From Papaver somniferum (lineage: Eukaryota; Streptophyta; Magnoliopsida; Ranunculales; Papaveraceae): a stretch of DNA of 64,000 bases. The first letter of the stretch is position 1, and every line of letters begins with the position of its first letter. The stretch covers positions 98,890,117 through 98,954,116 of the forward strand of contig NC_039358.1 in assembly GCF_003573695.1 (NCBI RefSeq), in the 5' to 3' direction. Of the stretch, positions 11,330 to 24,267 are shown in pieces. The translations under genes were made by a program, and so were the position numbers. A model generated the notes under the pieces. That model was not told the origin of the DNA and searched no databases. It worked only from the letters and a program-made list of their open reading frames with translations.

Positions 11330-11875
11330 TATCTTATGTTGAGCACCTTACAACTATGTCGATTAATATCGGCCTTGTTGGTTGTTCCATGAGATGCTAT
11401 ATGTTGAGCATTCTTGAACTAAATTAATCATCTTGATTGGTTATTTAGTTATTTGCTCCGAAAGTCTTCTTTTGCCGAGCAAAATCTTTTGACAATTAAA
11501 TTGATTGCTTCGTTGATTAGTTTGGTTGTGTATTCCAATTAGATTAATTATGGGTTCTCTTGTAATTAGTTTAGTTGAGTTTTCGTATATTCCAGAAGTT
11601 CTTGTGTTGAGTATATGAACGACTATACTAACTATGTTCTATTGGTTGACGTAGTCGTATATTCCGTAAGGTTTTCCTTATGTTGAGTATGTGAACGATT
11701 AAGTTAGTCATCTCTGTATGATTACCTTAGTCGTAGATCCATAAGTTTACTTATGTTGAGCACAATAAATTAAATTGATCACTTTTGTGATTCGATTTAG
11801 TTGCGTATTTCAATTAAATTAATCATGGGTTTACTTGTGCTTAATTTGATTGAGTTTTAGATATAGAAAATCATT
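11330..11875 (+). repeat. Array of hairpin-forming modules in the 3' non-coding region
   Basis: At least five copies of GTTGAG (11338, 11403, 11606, 11682, 11755) usually follow a small hairpin such as ATAAGTTTACTTAT and precede a longer one. The clearest long hairpin pairs CGATTAAGTTAGTCAT (11696-11711) with ATGATTACCTTAGTCG (11718-11733): 13 Watson-Crick pairs, two G-U pairs and one mismatch. The array recurs at 16620-17165 and, in shorter form, at 61880-62035 and near 41118 (minus strand). No function is known to me; RNA packaging, dimerisation or export are guesses. Confidence 0.65.
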
Positions 11876-12199
11876 TTCCTATGGTTTTTGGTGTCCAATT
11901 AAAAATCCTTCTTTTCTTTCGAAATTAAGGTCGCTCTTGTTGTTCTTTCGGGAATGACATCAAATGGGAGAGAGTTCTTTTAAACTTGTGCTTAATGGTA
12001 ATATCTTGCGGGGTGTGCGGCTGTGGAGTTTTATAGGGGTTATCTTGTATCTTAAAACTCCTTGATGAATGCATTTAGCTTCGGCTTTATGATTGCATCT
12101 AAATTAAGTTGGTATGTATTTTTTCTTTTAGTCTATGAAATGTCTCTTGTGGAAATTTCATTATGATCCCGTTCTTTTACCTTTGCCAATTTTATTGAC

Positions 12200-12616
12200 A
12201 AAAAGGGGGAGAAATAATGTAGTTCACACTACAAATACATATGGTTTTCGGATCATTGTGTAAGGGGGAGTGGTTTCCATGATCGAGATAGAGTATTGAC
12301 TAAGGGGGAGTGATACATATCACCGTAGTATTATTGTTAAAGTCGTGATGAAATTGGATTTTGATGTTACATAATAATACTATGTCACTATATAATGATG
12401 ATCGAGAATCTCAATTTCTCTCATTGATATAGCTACGGATCTTCAACAACGATGGTGCTAAACTTACAACCTTTGGGATCATTGGAGTACTTGGAAGGAC
12501 GAAGATTTCAAGGAACGTTGAAGATTAGACTATGGAATAGGAGCCACTAAAGTTTATCTTTTTTGTATTCCATATGTATTAATAGTTTTGTCACTAAAAT
12601 TTGCAAAGGGGGAGAT
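12200..12616 (+). other. Multiple polypurine tracts and a conserved hairpin before the 3' LTR
   Basis: AAAAAGGGGGAGA (12200-12212), two copies of TAAGGGGGAGTG (12261 and 12301) and the LTR-proximal AAAGGGGGAGAT ending at 12616. The last primes plus-strand synthesis; the others resemble the extra tracts described in SIRE-type copia elements. A hairpin pairs TATATAATGA (12389-12398) with TCATTGATATA (12421-12431); its homologues in other copies keep the pairing with changed bases. Confidence 0.65.
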
Positions 12617-14827
12617 TGTTAGAGCATAGCTCGGTCGACCTCGCATGCGTTGCTATATCAAGCATGTTTGTCAATGTTAGTGATCAAAACTATGAGTCTT
12701 AATTTCTAGTCTATTATAGCTAAGTCTCGGACTAGGATAGAAAAGTGTAGTTGAGCTCAAGGACTTCATGGCGATTCATCATACAACGACGAAGATATAC
12801 TCAAGGAACCGTGGAACTTCATCAACAAAAAGGTATGCGGAGACTTGAACTTATCTATCACTCAAAAGTCTATCTATTCTATCTCCTACTTCTTATGAGA
12901 CAAAAAGTCGTATGTTATATAGACTGGATCATACACATTTGACATTTCGAGCTGAGTATTCACTACTTATCTTTTTCTCGAAATTGTGTGTTGGTAAAGC
13001 GTTTCGCTTTGATCAAGTTTATCTTCACCTAGTGACGAAAGTCATGAAAAGTTTCAATTACTTTGAGAATTTCTCTGACGTGAAACGGTCTGTGAATAAC
13101 GGCTATATAACGTCCTCTGAGAATGTCTCAATGATTGGAATGAGAGTTTATATTACATAACCATGTATTCCTTAATCCGAAGTTTTCGAACTTTGTTGAT
13201 TGAGAGAAACCGGAGGAATTGGCTTTGCCAAGTCTGCGAAACCAGTCCACGAACTGACGGAAGTTCTCTTACCGAGAATTTCTGCTGGGATTTTCCAAAA
13301 ACTCGTTTGCATGTTTAGTCCGCGAACTGGCGAAAGTCTCTTTGCCGAGACTTTCTGCTGAGTTTGGAAAACTCTGCCGGTTGCCTTAAGTCCGCGAACT
13401 TGTTTGTGAGCTTAAGTGGTTATGATCTAAAGATGTGCTTTGAACATGAAACTTAAATTACTAAGGAATGCTTTATGCAAACCGTGGTTATAAAGTTCAT
13501 GAGCCGATTCATCGAATCGAATCATCTTTGTTTCAATTGTATCTTGTGTAGTTACAAAGATCTCATAACAATTGAATAACTCTCTAACTAGTTCATTTGA
13601 GTCAATTGAACTAGTTATGGTGAAGAAAAACTAGGTTAATATGAATTGCTCATATGGTTAACCTTTTGGGTTACTATGTTGAACCAACATACAGGTGCAC
13701 TTTTGGGCACGGTTTTCACAAACTCAGTAAACGTCTACCCAAGTGTGTGTGACAAGCTAAGTTTTCGATCTAATGGTTGAGAAATATTAGCTTGAATCTA
13801 AATCATGTTTTCATCTAACGGTGAATATGGATTGCTTTGTAACTAAGGAAAAACCTTGATTTGAAGGCTATATAAAGGAGACATCTAGCATTGTGAAAAA
13901 CTAATCCCCACACGTCTGTGTGATACTAGTGCGCTCACTAGAGTCAATTCTCCTTTAACCTTTGGTTTTCTTCTCTAAAACCAGGTTAACGACTTAAAGA
14001 CTTCATTGGGATTGTGAAGCCAGACCGATACTACTTTTATCGTAGTTGTGTGATCTGATCTTGCATCTTCTATCGTACGAGTACAATCTTTGATTGTCTT
14101 GAGATCGTGAGAGTTATCCGATAGGAAAGATAAAGAAGTCACAAACATCTTCGTCTCACTGTTTGTGATTCCTCGACAAACCGCTTGTGTAGTCAAGAAG
14201 GATTGTCGAGAGGTGATTGATTAATCTAGGTTGTTCTTCGGGAATATAAGACCGGATTATCAATTGGTTCATGTTCACCTTGATTTTATATCTTAAGACT
14301 GAACAAAACCTAGGGTTTTTCTGTGGGAGACAGATTTATCCTTTGATAGACTTTTTTGTGTGAGACAAATTTGTTTATTATCAAGTCTGCGATTTTGGGT
14401 TGCAGCAACTCTTAGTTGTGGGTGAGATCAACTAAGGGAATCAAGTGCACAGTGTCCTGCTGGGATCAGAGGCGTAGGAGTAAAACTGTACCTTGGATCG
14501 GTGAGAGACTGATTGGGGTTCAACTATAGTCCAGTCCGAAGTTAGCTTGTAGTAGGCTAGTGTCTGTAGCGGCTTAATACAGTGTGTATTCAATCTGGAA
14601 TAGGTCCCGGGGTTTTTCTGCATTTGCGGTTTCCTCGTTAACAAAACTTCTGGTGTTTGTGTTATTTCTTTTCCGCATTATGTTTTTTATATAATTGAAA
14701 TAATACAGGTTGTGCGTTAAATATCATCAATTGGAAATCCAACCTTTGGTTTTTGATTGATATTGATTGATCATTGGACATTGGTCTTTGGTACCGTCCA
14801 AGTTATCTCCCTTTGATAAAGACTCGC
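12617..14827 (+). repeat. LTR2 of the compound element, 3' end truncated
   Basis: Starts TGTTAGAGCATAGCTCGG right after a polypurine tract and matches LTR1 and LTR3 up to GATAAAGACTCGC. The last ~160 bases of LTR and the PBS are missing, and the sequence passes straight into gag-like coding sequence. A TATA box (TATATAAA) lies at 13869-13876. Unlike LTR1 it lacks the Cassandra insertion and keeps the TCCGCGAACT repeat region near 13230-13400. Confidence 0.8.
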
Positions 14828-15426
14828 AGATTGAAAGGAGATGTTGTTTCCGTATAAGGAATGAGAAACTTCATGATGTTCTTGTTTGGGCATCACAAGA
14901 AGTTGTGAAACCAAGATCATACGTTAAGACTGATCCTCTTAACGTTACAGGTTGTAATTGTCCAACCTTTAGGCAAAGGAATCAGTGCTATGATAGACCT
15001 AGATTTGCCTATAAGCGTCGTACAAATCCTTTTCATAATCGTAATGGTTATCAAAAGGATAACTTCGTAAAGACGAAGACAAGATCCGATGCTCCCAATT
15101 GGAGAAAGACTAACTTGCAAAAGAATAGCCAATCCAATTCTCTTCCAAGAATTCTAGAAGAGAGTGATGGGAAGAAGGTTCTGACTATTCCTAAACGCAC
15201 TCAGAAGTGGATACCGAAGAAAGACAATGATGTTTTGAGTGTGAAAAGGAATGATCTTCCAGAAAACTCCATGACTATGGAAAAGGCAGTATCCATGATG
15301 TTGGAACTTAACAAGATTTTTGGGAAAATGAAATTGGATGTGAAAGGTTCTAAAAGTGATCTCTTTCATGATAATCCAAAGGTAACTTGTGGTGAGCAAG
15401 ACTTTGTTCACCCCAACGCAACTTGA
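14767..15426 (+). pseudogene. Truncated gag-like ORF of internal domain 2
   Basis: Open for 219 codons, but the first ~20 are LTR sequence read through the deletion junction at 14827, so the ATG at 14767 is not a natural start. The rest is a basic, aromatic-rich segment (CYDRPRFAYKRRTNPFHNRN around residue 80) typical of nucleic-acid-binding gag ends, then a C-terminus shared with the first domain (ESDGKKVLTIPKRTQKW; ending FVHPNAT). It holds the basic part missing from 9407-10120, while lacking that copy's N-terminus. Neither copy is complete. Confidence 0.6.
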
Positions 15427-17921
15427 TTGTGTTGGAAGTGCATCCTCACCAAGGAATGCACTGCTTTGTATTACGGTGATGGAAGAACAAGAATTGGGCA
15501 CACATATTATGTTCGGTAAGGCGGTAGAATTCGATTGGATTCATCTAAAAAGGTATGTCTATAAACTTGAGCAAGATTTGTACTTTTATTTGCTTAGAAT
15601 ACTTATAATAATCTTGCTTATCGTTCATTTCTACCTAACTTGATATGTGTTTAAGGTTCTTAAATATTTAGGTTTGAAAATAATAGTTCGGGATGTTTGG
15701 ACTACATGGTACACATACCAAGTATGCATAAAAGCATTCAAAATCAAAATCCAGGGGTTTAAGTTCGCAAACCCGTATGCATACTTGACGTCGATATTCG
15801 GTAAACTTGTTTTGGCCGTAACTTCTTCGTCCGAACTCGGATTTACCTCATTCTTTTCGCATTTTCTTCCTTATTGAATTCCCTTCAAAATGGAGATGAG
15901 AATTGTTGAATTTGGAGAGTTAATATTGGTCTTTGTCCTGTCTCTTGTTTTTTAGTGTTTGCTCTGTTTCGTTGCACTTGTTCTATTCTCTTAGACTTGG
16001 GCACTGGGATTCTTGGAGAAATACTATTCTAATCTATTTTGTGGCTGTTACAAGAGTGATCTTGGTGAATCACAAAGAAGGAAGTTCGAGAATGGGTAGT
16101 AGTTCACATTGCTATATATTCTTGAGTGTTCACAATCATCTCATGTGAACTATGGTGCATAGTCGTCAATGACTTTGTATGTTCTTCTTTGTTAAGGAAA
16201 TATTTTTATACGCTTTTGGTAACCACTCTTGGTATAGATCCGTGCGAAAAAGATTGATTCTACTTTCTAAGGGCAAAGATTTTTATTGCAGTATTAATCT
16301 TTATGATTTTGTGATATTGCAATTGTTTATGGGATATGTATTGTTTGCATCCGTGAAATTGAAGGTCTCATATGTTGTCAAAAGTAAAGTCGTTCATAAA
16401 TTGGTATTCGTATTGATGAAAGGACGAATTTACTTTTGAGAAATACAAATGTTATGCCTATGCAGTCATTTAGTTGACGGAAAATAGGGTAAAATCTTTT
16501 GTGTGACAAGGATAAAGTCTATTATGTCATTATGCAAATAGTGATGGAAATATATAATATATCCTTGTGTGTATTCCACGATATTGATCTTCATTGATCC
16601 ATTCTTTTTGTATTACCGTGAAGGCTCCATTGTGTGTATTATGTTGAGCACGATACAACTAAGTCGATTATTCTTATTGGCTTTGTTGGTTGTTCCATAA
16701 AATGCTATATGTTGAGCATTATGAACTAAATTAATCATCTTGGTTGGTTATTTAGTTATTTGCTCCGAAAGTCTTCTTTTGTCGAGCAAAACTTTTGACA
16801 ATTAAATTGATTACTCTCGTGATTAGTTAGGTTGTTTGTATTCCAATTAGATTAATTATGGGTTCTCTTGTAATTAGTCTAGTTGAGTTTTCATATATTC
16901 CACAAGTTCTTGTGTTGAGTATATGAACGGCTATACCAACTATGTTTTATTGGTTGATGTAGTCGTATATTCCGTAAGGTTTTCCTTATGTTGAGTATGT
17001 GAACGATTAAGTTAGTCATCTCCGTAAGATTACCTTAGTCGTAGCTCCGTAAGTTTACTTATGTTGAGCACAATCAATTAAATGGATCACTTTTGTGGTT
17101 TGATTTAGTTGCGTATTCCAATTAAATTAATCATGGGTTTACTTGTGATTAATTTGATTGAGTTTTGGATATAGAAAATCATTCCTATGATTTTTGGTGT
17201 CCAATTAAAAATCCTTCTTTTCTTTCGAAATTAAGGTCGCTCTTGTTGTTCTCTTGGGAATGAATCAAATTGGGGAAAGTTCTTTTGATCTTGTGCTTAA
17301 GGGTAATATCTTGCGGGGTGTGCGGCTGTGGAATTTTATAGGGGTTATCTTGTATCTTAAACCTCCTTGATGAATGCATTTAGCTTCGGCTTTATGATTG
17401 CATCTAAATCAAGTTGGTATGTATTTCTTCTTTTAGTCTATGAAACATCTCTTCTCGGAAATTTCATTAGGAACCCGTTCTTGTACCTTTGCCAATTTTA
17501 TTGACAAAAAGGGGGAGAAATAATGTGTAGTTCTACTACATATACATATGGTTTTCGGATCATTGTGTAAGGGGGAGTGATTTCCATGTGAGATGGAGTA
17601 TTGACTAACGGGGAGTGATACATATCACCGTAGTATTATTGTTAAAGTCGTGATGCAATTGGACTTTGATGTTACATAATAATACTATGTCACTGTATAA
17701 TAATGATCGATAATCTCGATTTCTCTCATTGTTATAGCTACGGATCTTCAACAACGATGATGCTAAACTTACAACCTTTGGGATCATTGGAGTACTTGGA
17801 AGGACGAAGATTTCAGGGAACGTTGAAGATTAGACTATGGAATAGGAGCCACTAAACGTTATCTTTTTTGTATTCCATATGTATTAATAGTTTTGTCACT
17901 AAAATTTACGAATGGGGAGAT
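15427..17921 (+). other. 3' non-coding region of internal domain 2
   Basis: A near-colinear copy of 10121-12616 of almost the same length, including the hairpin array (16620-17165), the GGGGGAG tracts and the hairpin before the LTR. The final tract is changed to AATGGGGAGAT. No coding frame is supported. Confidence 0.7.
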
Positions 17922-19116
17922 TGTTAGAGCATAGCTCGGTCGACCTCGCATGCGTTGCTATCTCAAGCATGTTTGTCAATGTTAGTGATCAAAACTATGA
18001 GTCTTGATTTCTAGTCTACATAGCTAAGTCTCGGACTAGGATAGAAAAGTGTAGTTGAGCTCAAGGACTTCATGGCGATTCATCATACAACGACGAAGAT
18101 CTACTCAAGGAACCGTGGAACTTCATCAACAAAAAGGTATGTGGAGACTTGAACTTATCTATCACTCAAAAGTCTATCTCTTTTATCTCCTACTTCTTAT
18201 GAGACGAAAGTCGTATGCTATATAGACTGGATCATACACATTTGATTTCGAGCCGAGTATATCTCGCCTATCTATATCTCGAAATCATGTGTTGGTAAAG
18301 CGTTTCGCTTTGATCGGGTTTATCTTCACCTAATGACGAAAGTCATATTGTTTCAATCACTTTGAAAATCGCTTTGACGAGAAATAGTGTAACAACTATA
18401 TAACGTCCTCTAAGAATGTTTGAATGGTTGGAATGAGAGTTTAGGTCTATATAACCAATGATGGATATAAGCATTGTGTGGAAACACATATGTGCATAAG
18501 TCTTATTCCTTAATCCGAAGTTTGCGAACTTTGTTGATTGAGAGAAATCGGAGGAATTGTCTTTGCCAAGTCCGCGAACTCAGTTTGCGAACTCAGTCCG
18601 CGAACTAACGGAAGTTCTCTTGCCGAGAATTTCTGCTGGGATTTTTCAAAAACTCTTTTGCGTGTTTAGTCCGCGAACTTGCGGAAGTCTCCTTGACGAG
18701 ATTTTCTGCTGAGTTTGGAAAACTCTGCCGGTTGTCTTAAGTCCGCGGACTTGTTTGCGTACTTGAGTGGGTTATGATCTAAAGATGTGCTCTGAACATG
18801 AAACTTAAATTACTAAGGAATGTAGTATGCAAACCTTGGCTATAAAGTTCATGAGCCTATTCAATCGAATCGAATCATCTTTGTTTCAATTATGTCTTGT
18901 GTAGTTACATAAGATCTCATAGCAATTGAACAACTCTCTAACTAGTTCATTTAAGTCAATTGAACTAGTTATGGTGAAGAAAAACAAGGTTAATATGAAA
19001 TGCTCATATGGTTGACCTTTTGGGTTACTATGTTGAACCAACATATACGTACACGTTTGGGCACGGTTTTCACAAACCCAGTAAACGTATATCTCAAGTG
19101 TATGTGACAAGCTAAG
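17922..19116 (+). repeat. LTR3 of the compound element, left part
   Basis: Starts TGTTAGAGCATAGCTCGG. It carries several GTCCGCGAACT-type motifs near 18565-18750, each followed by a GGAAGT..CTGCTG block. It is interrupted after GACAAGCTAAG by the gypsy-like element at 19117. Confidence 0.85.
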
Positions 19117-20943
19117 TGTGACAGCCCGGATTTTCGGACTTCCAGCGGATACGGATTCGACCTTTTGGGTCGGGTCCGATCCAGCTAGCAAACCCAAATT
19201 TCCGGAAAATCACTTTGTAGGACTAGATTTTTCGTTCTAAAATAATTTTAAAAAAAAAAATAAATAATTAAAAAAAAAATATTATGTAGGATGATTTCAT
19301 TTTTTAAGTTTTAAGCAATCAAAATAATTTTCAGAGTTTTAATCTTCGTGCTTTCATATGTTTTATTGTTTTATTTATATTGGGGAATGGGGTAAATAAA
19401 TAAAAATACTTAACATAAAATTTTGTGCTAATGAAATTTTCTTTTCGATCTACTTTAACTTTATTGATTTTTGGAATTTGGGACAAATTCCTTTTAACGG
19501 GTTAATAGTGTGAAACCCGTGTTTTTGGATAGCATTTTTCGAACTACTTAATTTTATTGATTTTTGGAATTTGGGACAAATTCCTTTTTAACGGGTTAAT
19601 AGTGTGAAACCCGTGTTTTGGTTAGCATTTTTCGAACCTAAAACCGGTAAAATCCAACTCGTGTAGTGTTGGGTGCGTATTTCTGAATTTGGGTGTTCAT
19701 AACTAAATTTAAGTAATAGATAAAAAAGCTAGCTCTTATCTCTGTGGTGGTTGGGAATAAGGATTCTCTTTTTAATTTGCCCCTATAAATTTTATAGGAT
19801 GCCCTTTCATAGTTGCAATGCATAATTTTCTTCTTCTTAGTCACGTGTGGGAAGAAGAATTAGCCTTCCTCTCTTTTTGTAATTATTGCTAGGGTTATTA
19901 AATATTTAATATATTTTCTAAGAAAAACCCTAAAGTCTATTAACCAAGCCGTCTACCTATTTCTATTATTCATAGTACGTTACAAATGTTTACCTACATA
20001 AACCCTAACAAAGGTCATCATCTTCCCATGTTTCTTACGCCTCCTCTCTCAAGAACACTAGGTAACTGATAATTTTTTTTAAGTTTCCCAACTCTAATTT
20101 TCGGGTTTCTCTTTCAATCACACAACCCATAGATCAATTTTACATTTCCAAGTTATTTTCTTTGTTTTATTTCAGATGAAAATAGGTGCCATCCATCTCC
20201 CATCCATCTCAGGTAAATACTACTCTGTTTTACCCTTGCACATTCAAAATTTTACAACCTGTTGTAAAGTAAATTAATTTGATTTATACTTTTGGTATTT
20301 TTTAATTCTGAAATTGCAACCTTTTGTAGTTTTGTTCAGTAATTTAGTGATTCCTGTCGAATATCTGTCTAATTTAACCTTCTACTGTTGATGTTATATA
20401 CTCTTGATGTATGATTTTAAAGAGAGAAAAAAATCATACATATTTTGGTTGTTATATACCTTCACTAAATTGGGTTGGTTTTGCATTTTAGATCTTGCAA
20501 AGATATCTTTTTGTATAAACATGAATCCAGAAACGCTAAAAGTATGGCAGTTGGTTCGTCGAATCCTCGATTGGCAATAAATGAATAAACTAAAATCCAT
20601 GATTTTAGCTTACAAATCATGAGTTAATGTTATACTTTCTTTTAGTATCAACAATGATTTTACAATGACTAACTGTATAAGGGTTTCTTATAACTGTCTT
20701 TGATAGATTAAGAAGTATGAGGCTCTTCGGGAAATTTTGGAGGTTGGACTCTTTTAGAGGCACGGTATTGTAGACTAAGAAATATTGTAGATTAAGAAAT
20801 TATATGATACAAGGTACTAGAAATTTAACAGTGATACAAGTCTTGAAGAATGAGGCTCTTTGGGAAATTTTGTAGGTTGGACTCTTTTAACGGGATCACC
20901 CAACCGCACTGAGTGATGCTATAAAATCAACAAATCCTTACAG

Positions 20944-21027
20944 TTGGAGGAGATATTAAAACCACCATTAAAGGTGATCCAAATGTTTTTCATAAATGGA
21001 GCAGATTTGTGCATCTTAAAGACCAAG
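20944..21027 (+). pseudogene. Exon-like fragment A in the Helitron-like region
   Basis: Bounded by TTACAG and G|GTAACT splice-like sites and open in one frame, with FHKWSRFVHLKDQ. The protein family is not recognised. It may be a piece of a captured host gene. Confidence 0.35.
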
Positions 21028-21338
21028 GTAACTAGGAGATTTTTTAACCAATGTTGATGGCACAAATACTTAATTGCAGTGCCCAAATACTCTCAGAAAA
21101 ATTATTAAACATTTATATGCATAATTAACAGATATATTTATCTGGGTGTTCGAGATTATGAAAGTATATTAATAGGAAATAATTGATTTGCAGAATAACT
21201 TTTATGAGACTCATTATAAGCTTTCTTGATTTCTTTCTTCCTAAATTGCGATGTGTATATGTATTGTTTGTCACTTGCGAGATAGTAATACTAATTGTGG
21301 GAGACGGTATATATATGTATATATATATATATATTCAG

Positions 21339-21395
21339 GTCGTGGAAATGGTAGGATATCATTGGGTTGGAAAGGCTAGAAGAGAGATTCTAGAG
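21339..21395 (+). pseudogene. Exon-like fragment B in the Helitron-like region
   Basis: A 57-base open segment (VVEMVGYHWVGKARREILE) between ATATTCAG and GTATAT. It cannot be joined in phase to fragment A without a stop codon, so the order or phase is broken. The family is unknown. Confidence 0.35.
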
Positions 21396-21929
21396 GTATA
21401 TACCGCACAGCTTTCCTTCTCTTTTACAGATTAACTACTTGATCATTAATCATGTTGTTTTGATGATATTGAAATTTGTGAAGTATAAAAGAATATAAGA
21501 AACATCTGCTGCTTTTTAGAGTTAAAGATCCTGGTCTCAGTTATTTACCTCATAGAAAGTAAGACGCACACCCTTTTGAGCTTGATGCTATTAACTCTAC
21601 AGCTGTTTGAGAGGTTTTTTGTTGGGGTTTCTTAGTAGCGTAACTATATACCACCAGCCTCTGATTCTTAAAAATCCAAAATAGACCTATCTTTGACTTG
21701 AATATATGTATAGTGACTCTGCATAAAAGAGAGTTCTTCACTTTATCTTCACACGCGGAATTTTTCTCTTCTATAATTCATTCGTGGTCATTATACAAGC
21801 TCATATTTTTCTTTATCTGTCCAACAAGATATTTATGGATCCTATCAATAAATCTTACTTTCGTCTTCCAAAATTGAGTTGCTAACGGGATCCATTTTGG
21901 TCATAATACTTTATTTGCATCAATTTCAG

Positions 21930-22055
21930 GCCAGCACCCTAAGCTGGGTGACTACTTGATAGCTGTGTTGACTGCTAAAAGAGTCTCTTCTGGAGCAATG
22001 AAACCAGATTTATTCTTTTGTTTGATGCCTCACAAATTTGCACTTATACTGACAG
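21930..22055 (+). pseudogene. Exon-like fragment C in the Helitron-like region
   Basis: A 126-base segment between CAATTTCAG and GTAAATT, open in one frame (QHPKLGDYLIAVLTAKRV, then a Cys/Phe-rich end). It ends in phase 1, which fits the start of fragment D at 23975. This is the most exon-like of the four. No family is recognised. Confidence 0.4.
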
Positions 22056-23974
22056 GTAAATTATTTTGAGCTTAACTCTGAATATTAGCTAGAAAATTAC
22101 ATTTATCTAATTGTGTTTGCTTAACATATTTCTTGAGCTTAACTGTTGAGAATGGAAGTTGAAATTTGAGCATTCCCATCCTGAAAGCATCTAACTGTTA
22201 TATCTAAGTGTTAATCATCTTAAATCAATTTGCTAAGATTCATCATAAAAAGTAAAGTCTATTGAAAAAAACAAGTGCAAATACAATATGTGGCGACATG
22301 ATATAGAAAGTAAGTCTCCTAAGTAGACGATTATTTGGATTCTGGAAGTAGGTGATCTAAGTTAGGAACAAAGTCAAGTATTTTGTCATAGACCCAGATT
22401 ATCTGAAAATGATGATTTGTAGGTTTTCAAGTTATGGTGGAAGAGTGTCCAAACAGGGAAAGTTGCATATGTGCATCAGCAGGCATTTCTTAATACCGAT
22501 GCTTGAAAAAAAAGGTGAAGCATGATACACCACCCTTTTATGTCGCACTACCGTTCCTTTATCCTATGCATATAAATCTGGTGAAAAGCTGCTAAACTTG
22601 CTAGATCTAGAATTAGTTGTAGGACTGTGTATCGAGTTAACTCTTTGGTGTTTATGCGTCTATGAGCCTGGACAACATGTAAAACCTCGATAAATCACTC
22701 CTACTGCGCAAAGAAATGCTTCGAGGTGATTAGGAACGACCACATAATTTATTTGAAAATGTAAATGCAAACACTGCCTTTAATTTTTCTCAAAGGTTTC
22801 TAAGTTGGATACCCTATGACACGCTAAAGGACGTTGTGCATTTCCAAGTGGGAGTTTGGTTTCATATTGGTAACATTTTCATAACCCATGTAGGTGTAAT
22901 GTAATCTTTTAATTTACACCTGCAAAACATAAAACAACCATTGACAAATGAACGAGAGTGATTGCATTATTAACTCATAATATCTTCATTTGTTAGCTTA
23001 GATATTTTAAACCATATTTTTACACTACAAACGCCTGTCTTCAATTATGATGACAAAGTTCGGAGCTTAGGATGGCTAATGGAGTAGAATATGTATGTTC
23101 GAGGATAGTCATATGTATTATGGCTTATCAGAAGTATGACTTAGCGGAGATAATCTGAAAAAGTAAGACCAATGTACCAATCACGAACTTGGTTGATCGA
23201 TCCTCATCTAGCTTCCAATATTTGAGAGTGGATTCTCTACTGCATGCTAAGGGTAAGAGATTTCAGAAATTCCTCTTTTATGACACAAGAATGCGCTCTA
23301 GCTCCCTTGAAAAAAGTGAATTTTTAACTTTTTTTTCCTTGCTACCTTTTTTTTCTTTGCTACCTATTGTGCTTACCATTAATTACTTCAGGTTTGTCTA
23401 CGCGAGTAGGCATGGTAAATTTTGATATGTCTGATCTGAGATGGGGGCATCCCATTTCGTTACTAATGCTTTTATTCTTAGTAGTTTGGTGCTTTTACAT
23501 GTTTATGTGCAGATTCAAGATGCGGTCATGACCATATACGGGGATGTAATCAACTTAGTTTCATGCATGTAATGCAATCACTTTAATACTGGAGTGTTGA
23601 CAGGGGTGATTATTAAAAATAAATTTTGATAAAATGAATAAGATGGGAATCCATACACAAACACAATGGTTAACTGCAATTCAGAAGGGGAAGGAAATGG
23701 AGATGTAGGATGATATATACTCCTACATTTCTACTGCATTCAGAAGGAGTAGTTTAAATGTTTATTGGTTTTGATTCTGATTCTTATTTTGAGAAACTTA
23801 AATATAAATTTTAGTTTTTATTTCTACCGCATTTTGATAATTAAAATTCAGTATATATTGGGTCCATCGAATTATCTACAAGCACCGGACATCCATATTT
23901 TGGACATGTAAATTATTTCCATATGGCATTCTATGGTGTGTAATTAATTCAATTGATTGCCATTTTGCATTCAG

Positions 23975-24267
23975 TCGACGTTCGTGGTAACATTTTGAAG
24001 AAAAGGATCCAGAACACGTTCATATATAGGTCAATGTGCAAAGAAGTGTTCAAGCTTAAGAAGTTACAAAATGACAAGCTGGGTTGTGGATTATTGAACG
24101 GGGCTACTACAACTCCATTTCTGCCGCTCAAATCAAATTATTTTAATAACAAAATCTATGACGTGTACTATAAAAAAAGAGGGCAATTTATAGAACCACT
24201 GTCACCTAAAAATAAAATGAACCAATTATCTTGTATCACATTAACTTTGTCATTGGACATAAACTAG
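23975..24267 (+). pseudogene. Exon-like fragment D in the Helitron-like region
   Basis: Follows a good acceptor (CATTTTGCATTCAG). The frame DVRGNILKKRIQ is basic and phase-compatible with fragment C. The open frame runs on to 24267 without a visible donor, so its right edge is uncertain. Confidence 0.3.
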
